From Antedon bifida (lineage: Eukaryota > Echinodermata > Crinoidea > Comatulida > Antedonidae), in assembly GCA_963402885.1 (NCBI GenBank), contig OY727096.1, forward strand, positions 18,457,820 to 18,521,819: 64,000 bases of DNA, written 5' to 3'. The notes under the pieces are model-generated. The model was not told where the DNA came from. It ran no database searches and saw only the letters and a program-made list of their open reading frames with translations. Position numbers and translations under genes: made by a program. This document shows, piece by piece, positions 59,801 through 64,000 of the stretch (its first letter is position 1; each line of letters begins with the position of its first letter).

Positions 59801-62800
59801 GTAGCATTGGTGAAGGTTGGTGGCTGAAATGTGTGCTTGCCAATCCCAGGGTCCTAAAGTTCAAATCCTACATACAGTAGCTCCAATTGTAATAGCATTT
59901 TGCTTACTGACAGTGCCACTAATATTACACTTATCAACACACAAACCTTTTACTTATTTCTCATGATTTTGAGAATTAGTTTAGCAATCGCCATTTTATT
60001 CACTATTCAGTTTATATTTTAAGCACCACTTAAAGATTGTAAGTACTTTCACATGTAATATTGAAGTGTATTGGCCCTCTTATTTATTATTAATATTACT
60101 GAATGGTTCTGAATAGATCTTTATAAGTTGTCAACTCATTTATAGTACCTTTACTATAAAATTATGTAGCTTGAGATAACAGTACAGTAGCATAGTGCTA
60201 TGTCATATAACTCTAGGCTGGTTGACATTAAGGCACAACAATAAAGTTTAGGGAAGTAGCTCCCAATGGTGTAATAAAATCAAAATATTACCTAATGGAG
60301 TAGACAAAGGTGGTTTGTAATCATTATTAATTGCACTAGCTTTCATGCTATAAATTGCTTCCTTTATTCTTCGAAGGTAGTGTAACTTTTCCGCAGAAAA
60401 CGAGAAAAAACCTAATTAAAAAAAAGACGATTTAGTTTTACACTGGCTCAATACAGTAATCAATCATTTTTTTTTACAGCAAATTAAGAGGTGCTAAATT
60501 CCAGAAAATCTTGTGAATGGCTGCTCAGAAACAGATCGTACTTAAATACTTAATATGATCATTCTCCATAAAACACACAAATGAGTATAGTTTCTTATTT
60601 ATTTAAGCACTAACATGTAATCTTTTAAGAAGATCTGATTGGTTATAATAGAACGATTTAATAACCATGAAAAATAACTGAATGACCCAATATGAATATC
60701 TGACCACAATTTATATCCATAATCAAACAGTATAAAATTATATTTAGTAATAAATATTATTATATTTAACTATCACAACTAATACTACATTAAGAACTTT
60801 TCTTCTATTATTATAAACTAACCTGTTCCCAGTTTTTCATCTATAAATTCTAAAGTGATAACATCATTGTCATATTGAACTTTTTTAATGCTGTTGAGAC
60901 TCCAACGTTTGTAGAATCTTGGCGGATTGAGGTGCGCTAAGCAAACCGATGACTGGGTCACATGAAGCGTCTTCTTCTTGATGTCTGCGGCGCCCTCTTT
61001 TGGGTATATCAACCAACTTTCTATAAATATAATTTATTGGTAATTGTTGATAAAACATATTTACAGAGTTCTCAACCAGCTTCAGCTAATTAAAAAAATC
61101 ACATCAAACAGTTCGCCCACATATGAGCATGATTTTTTTTACTCCACAGCTATGATGTAGTGGCGCGGCACGTTATTATCACTGCCTGTTAGTTATCAGT
61201 TGGCTTCGATTTGGTTAGTCTGTGTTGACACATGTTTGGGAAAACCCAGAACTACATATTTTTGTGGGACACTGATTTTACCATAAGTTTGGGAAAACCC
61301 GCAACCACATGTCTTTTTGTGTGACGTTGAATTAACCATAACTATAGGTTTTACCATGGGTTTCCCTTAAATAATTAATATAATAATATTTTTGCTTAGT
61401 TTTATATGTATTTTCTGTACACCCACATATTGTCTTGCTTGTGAAATATACAGCATTTTCAATTGAATTGCATTATGAATAATGTCAAAAGAAATCAATA
61501 AAAATTGAGCCTGATTTGAAATATACCACAAAGTTGTTGCAAACGTCATCAAAGGGATTTATCTTTAATCTTGATCATTATTCTTAATTCTCAGTATGTG
61601 TGGTGATAAAAGGAATAAAGTTATAATTACAAATTCAAGGTTAAAAACAGATTATCAACAGTAAGCTAAAGCCAACCTTTTGTTATTGTACAATCTCATT
61701 TTTTCTGTAAAGCTCTGTCTACACTATCAAAATAGTGTGACAAAAAAAGTGTGATGTGCCCAAATATGGTAGTGATATGCCCAAATATGGTAGTGATATG
61801 ACATCATCATGTCCATATATGGGCACATCACATATTTGTGTCACATAAAGTTTGATAGCGCATGTAGACAGACTTTTAATAAAGCTCATACATTTTTATG
61901 TTATTAACTAATAAAGGCCATATCTTCATACTTGGCACACAAATTTGGGTAGCAAAACATATCATGAACAAGTGTAGTGGATATTCTCACATAAAATTTG
62001 ATGTGTAGACAGAGCTTAACTTGAAAATGTTATGAAAGTTGGGCTTTAATGACAAATTGACAAGGTTGTGGTGAATATTTGACTCATGATTTTGTCCTCT
62101 TTAACAATTATAATCATTTTAGTTACTGTATCATCTGTTTAGATATTATATTAAAATTTGTCTGGCTGTTTTTTTCGATCCACAGCATTGTCATTTTTTC
62201 AGTAATTTGCCTTTGAATTTATATTATATTAAAGTAACTTCTAGTACTGTATATATCAATGGCTGGTTTGGAGTTTCTTTGTTGCCTGTAAATTGATATT
62301 AAAATTATTAAGTATATCATCTTATTTGAGATTCAGCCACTGATAACCACAGCTGTGTCAATTTTTCAATAATTTACCTTTTGATTTATATATAAAATTG
62401 TTATGGAAATTAATTAAATAACTTATAAATGGTGAAGTTGAGGAAATCTGTGAGAATGAGAAAAAGCTGACCTAACTAGAGATTCAAACCCAAACTTGTT
62501 GACTAATACTGTACTTACTGTGGCAAAGATTATCCTTAAATTTGCGTTGCCAGACGTTAAGTTCATCAATAGTGGACGACTGGAACATAATGGTCTCATC
62601 CACCAGAATGACAGCAAAATATACAATACTTTCACTCTTGGTTGTTTTCACATGGCCCTGCTCAGTACCAATAAATTCTTGCGAGTTTATATATAATATT
62701 TTGCTCTTTTTATCATGCTTTTCAGTGTCATCTTTGTATAAACATAATTGGTACATGTTGTTAGAACCTAAAATTAGAAAATGAAACTAATGTAAATTGT

Positions 62801-63477
62801 TGATCAAGCACCATTTACTGTTTCAGTTATGTTTGTAATATTTAAATTCATTTTGGTTGTAATATCCTGTGTTGGCCCAATGATAGTCCAGGGGCCTGTG
62901 TACGATATTTGGTGAAAATAAAGGGGTGGGATAACTAAATGAAGGGGTGGGACTACTAAATGAAAGGGTGGGACTACTAAATGAAGGGGTGGGACTACTA
63001 AATGAAGGGTGGGACTACTAAATGAAGGGATGGCACTACTAAATGAAGGGGGTGACTACTAAATGAAGGGGTGGGACTACTAAATGAAGGGTGGGACTAC
63101 TAAATGAAGGGGTGGGACTACTAAATGAAGGGTGGGACTACTAAATGAAGGGGTGGGACTACTAAATGAAGGGATGGCACTACTAAATGAAGGGGTGGGA
63201 CTACTAAATGAAGGGGTGGGACTACTAAATGAAGGGTGGGACTACTAAATGAAGGGGTGGGACTACTAAATGAAGGGGAGGACTATTAAATGAAGGAGTG
63301 GGACAAGTAAATAAGGACTATACTCGGATTGCATGAATGGAATTACTAATGTCTTGCGTTCAAATTATGGCTAAACAATTGAGAAAATTGGGATTTGGTA
63401 AATTTTTTATTGAAAGTCATTTACAGAAACATATATGGAAACTCACCATTTAATATTTTTTCCAGGATAACCCATCT
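56823..63477 (-). CDS. PH-PTB-Death domain adaptor, paralogue A (5' exon outside window)
   Basis: Eight exons are visible: 63447-63477, 62519-62767, 60823-61020, 60292-60411, 59621-59723, 58648-58678, 57855-57993 and 56823-57016, giving 354 residues plus stop. They correspond one to one with exons 2-5 and 8-11 of paralogue B with the same phases (last three 31, 139, 194 nt against 31, 139, 191). The first PH exon must lie beyond 64000. PH part RWVILEKILNG to DELNVWQRKFKDNL. PTB part KTLHVTQSSVCLAHLN, RWSLNSIKKV, then GFFSFSAEKLHYLRRIKEAI. The short linker has SYVNI and DYKNV (YxN) and PPKPVPPARP (PxxPxR). Death domain from EWWTNLADVIG through EILFYHWEC to DLLSILENKG. It lacks two linker exons of B. 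Probable role: signalling adaptor at the membrane; partners unknown. Confidence 0.83.
57636..57807. mobile_element. foldback element in the last intron of paralogue A
   Basis: About 60-bp near-perfect inverted arms: AGTATAAAACTGATTCTAAA with AACGAGAGGGAAG on the left, and CTTCCCTCTCGTTATTTGGA with GTTAGTTTTATACT on the right. Capable of a long hairpin in the pre-mRNA. Confidence 0.85.
58056..58346. mobile_element. MITE with AGGCCAATTTACACAGACGA ends
   Basis: Left AGGCCAATTTACACAGACGA plus GCGGTAACGGTAA mirrors right TTACCGTCACCGC plus TCGTCTGTTTAAATTGGCCT over about 33 bp with two mismatches. In the paralogue A intron between exons 58648-58678 and 57855-57993. A short open frame inside is not a gene. 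Confidence 0.88.
59001..59504. mobile_element. MITE family 2, long form
   Basis: Flanked by TA, ends AAGATGTATTGTCCC and GGGACAATACATCTT. About 500 bp, the uninterrupted sister of 46371-47143. In a paralogue A intron. Confidence 0.87.
59815..59880 (+). repeat. possible tRNA-derived SINE head
   Basis: TGGCTGAAATG (A-box-like) and AGTTCAAATCC (B-box-like) are about 38 bp apart. No recognisable body. Paralogue A intron. Confidence 0.3.
61708..61878. mobile_element. MITE family 1 copy
   Basis: Starts TAAAGCTCTGTCTACACTAT and ends TGTAGACAGACTTTTA. It carries two tandem CCCAAATATGGTAGTGATAT blocks. In a paralogue A intron. Confidence 0.88.
61988..62018. mobile_element. right-end fragment of MITE family 1
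   Basis: Only CACATAAAATTTGATGTGTA and GACAGAGCTTA remain, 110 bp from a full copy; perhaps an aborted or deleted neighbour. Confidence 0.65.
62918..63312. repeat. 21-bp minisatellite, about 18 units
   Basis: The unit is GGGGTGGGACTACTAAATGA plus A, varying by loss of one G or small changes (GGATGGCACT, GGGGAGGACTAT). In the paralogue A intron between exons 63447-63477 and 62519-62767. Related GTGGGACTATACCC words occur at 48,730-49,140 in paralogue B. Confidence 0.95.
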
Positions 63478-64000
63478 CTAAAAAAGTAACATCAAACAAT
63501 ATTTAAAAACAAAAATACACAAAATCTTATCACAATATTGTCTTCTACTTCCTTATGTAGACAATCTTATGTGCTTGTTTGTGAATGAATGGCCACATAC
63601 ATGTACTGTAGTAGAAAAATGTAATACAATAATATTAATAATGATTGGTCACATGTTTTGCCCTTATTCGGTCATAAAGAATGGAACCATGCTTGTGGTG
63701 ATTGCTAGAGGTTAGATTCAAGCCCAAGGAAGCAGATGATAATCTAAAAACCGTATTTATTCGAATAAGTTTAATGTTCATGAGGGTTGTTCAGGAGGGC
63801 ATTTATTTGAGAGGCTTTTATTTTTTTGGGTGTAATATGGTAACACATGTATAATCAAATAAATACCCACTACAGCAGATATGAAAAAATGCAACATAAT
63901 TAATATCGAGACATGATAAAGTACGTTTATTCCAAATGATGTTTTAAGGGGCGTTTATTTAAAGTGGGGGGTTTATTCAAATAAATATGGTATTCACATT
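63478..64000. other. intron of paralogue A at the window edge
   Basis: Because the first PH exon is absent, this stretch is read as intron. AT-rich, with a patch (GAGGTTAGATTCAAGCCCAA then GGAAGCAG) related to 36,345-36,375, so probably a dispersed repeat. No exon seen. Confidence 0.4.

Overview
This is an AT-rich, intron-rich metazoan nuclear window. The gene content (KATNIP, TSEN54, FDXR, a class A GPCR and adaptors with PH, IRS-type PTB and Death domains), the short exons with GT-AG introns, and the load of small inverted-repeat transposons point to a marine invertebrate, probably a deuterostome such as an echinoderm. The species is my inference; no marker in the window fixes it. The palindrome TAGGCCTA is strikingly frequent throughout.

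Layout, left to right. 1-7187: intergenic, with a possible first coding exon of a leftward secreted or membrane protein (644-685). 7188-20850 (minus): KATNIP, about 40 exons, ciliary basal-body protein. 21717-25501 (minus): TSEN54, 10 exons, tRNA-splicing endonuclease subunit. 26335-26993 (plus): an intronless, TATA-driven gene of unknown function whose reading frame changes by -1 part way. 27819-28646 (minus, with a likely 5' UTR exon near 31 kb): an unknown 275-residue protein whose upstream region has a perfect RFX-type X-box. 32568-33713 (plus): an intronless orphan class A GPCR. 34733-41441 (minus): FDXR, 11 exons, mitochondrial adrenodoxin reductase. 43275-54178 and 56823-63477 (both minus): two tandem paralogous adaptors, the second cut by the right edge of the window.

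The main discovery is this last pair. I joined their exons by splice sites and phase. Each gives PH domain, IRS-type PTB domain, a linker with YxN/YxxM tyrosine motifs and a PxxPx(K/R) proline motif, and a C-terminal Death domain. This looks like a Dok-like docking protein fused to a Death domain. I know of no described family with this order, so it is a candidate undescribed signalling adaptor that would link tyrosine-kinase/SH2/SH3 signalling to Death-domain assemblies. Matching exon structure and intron phases show that the two genes arose by tandem duplication.

The non-coding part is dominated by two families of TA-flanked inverted-repeat elements (13 copies of one, about seven of the other), several foldback elements, tRNA-derived SINE-like units, LINE tails, and two minisatellites (43/48 bp and 21 bp) inside introns of the adaptor genes. 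No CRISPR, rRNA or standard tRNA gene was seen.
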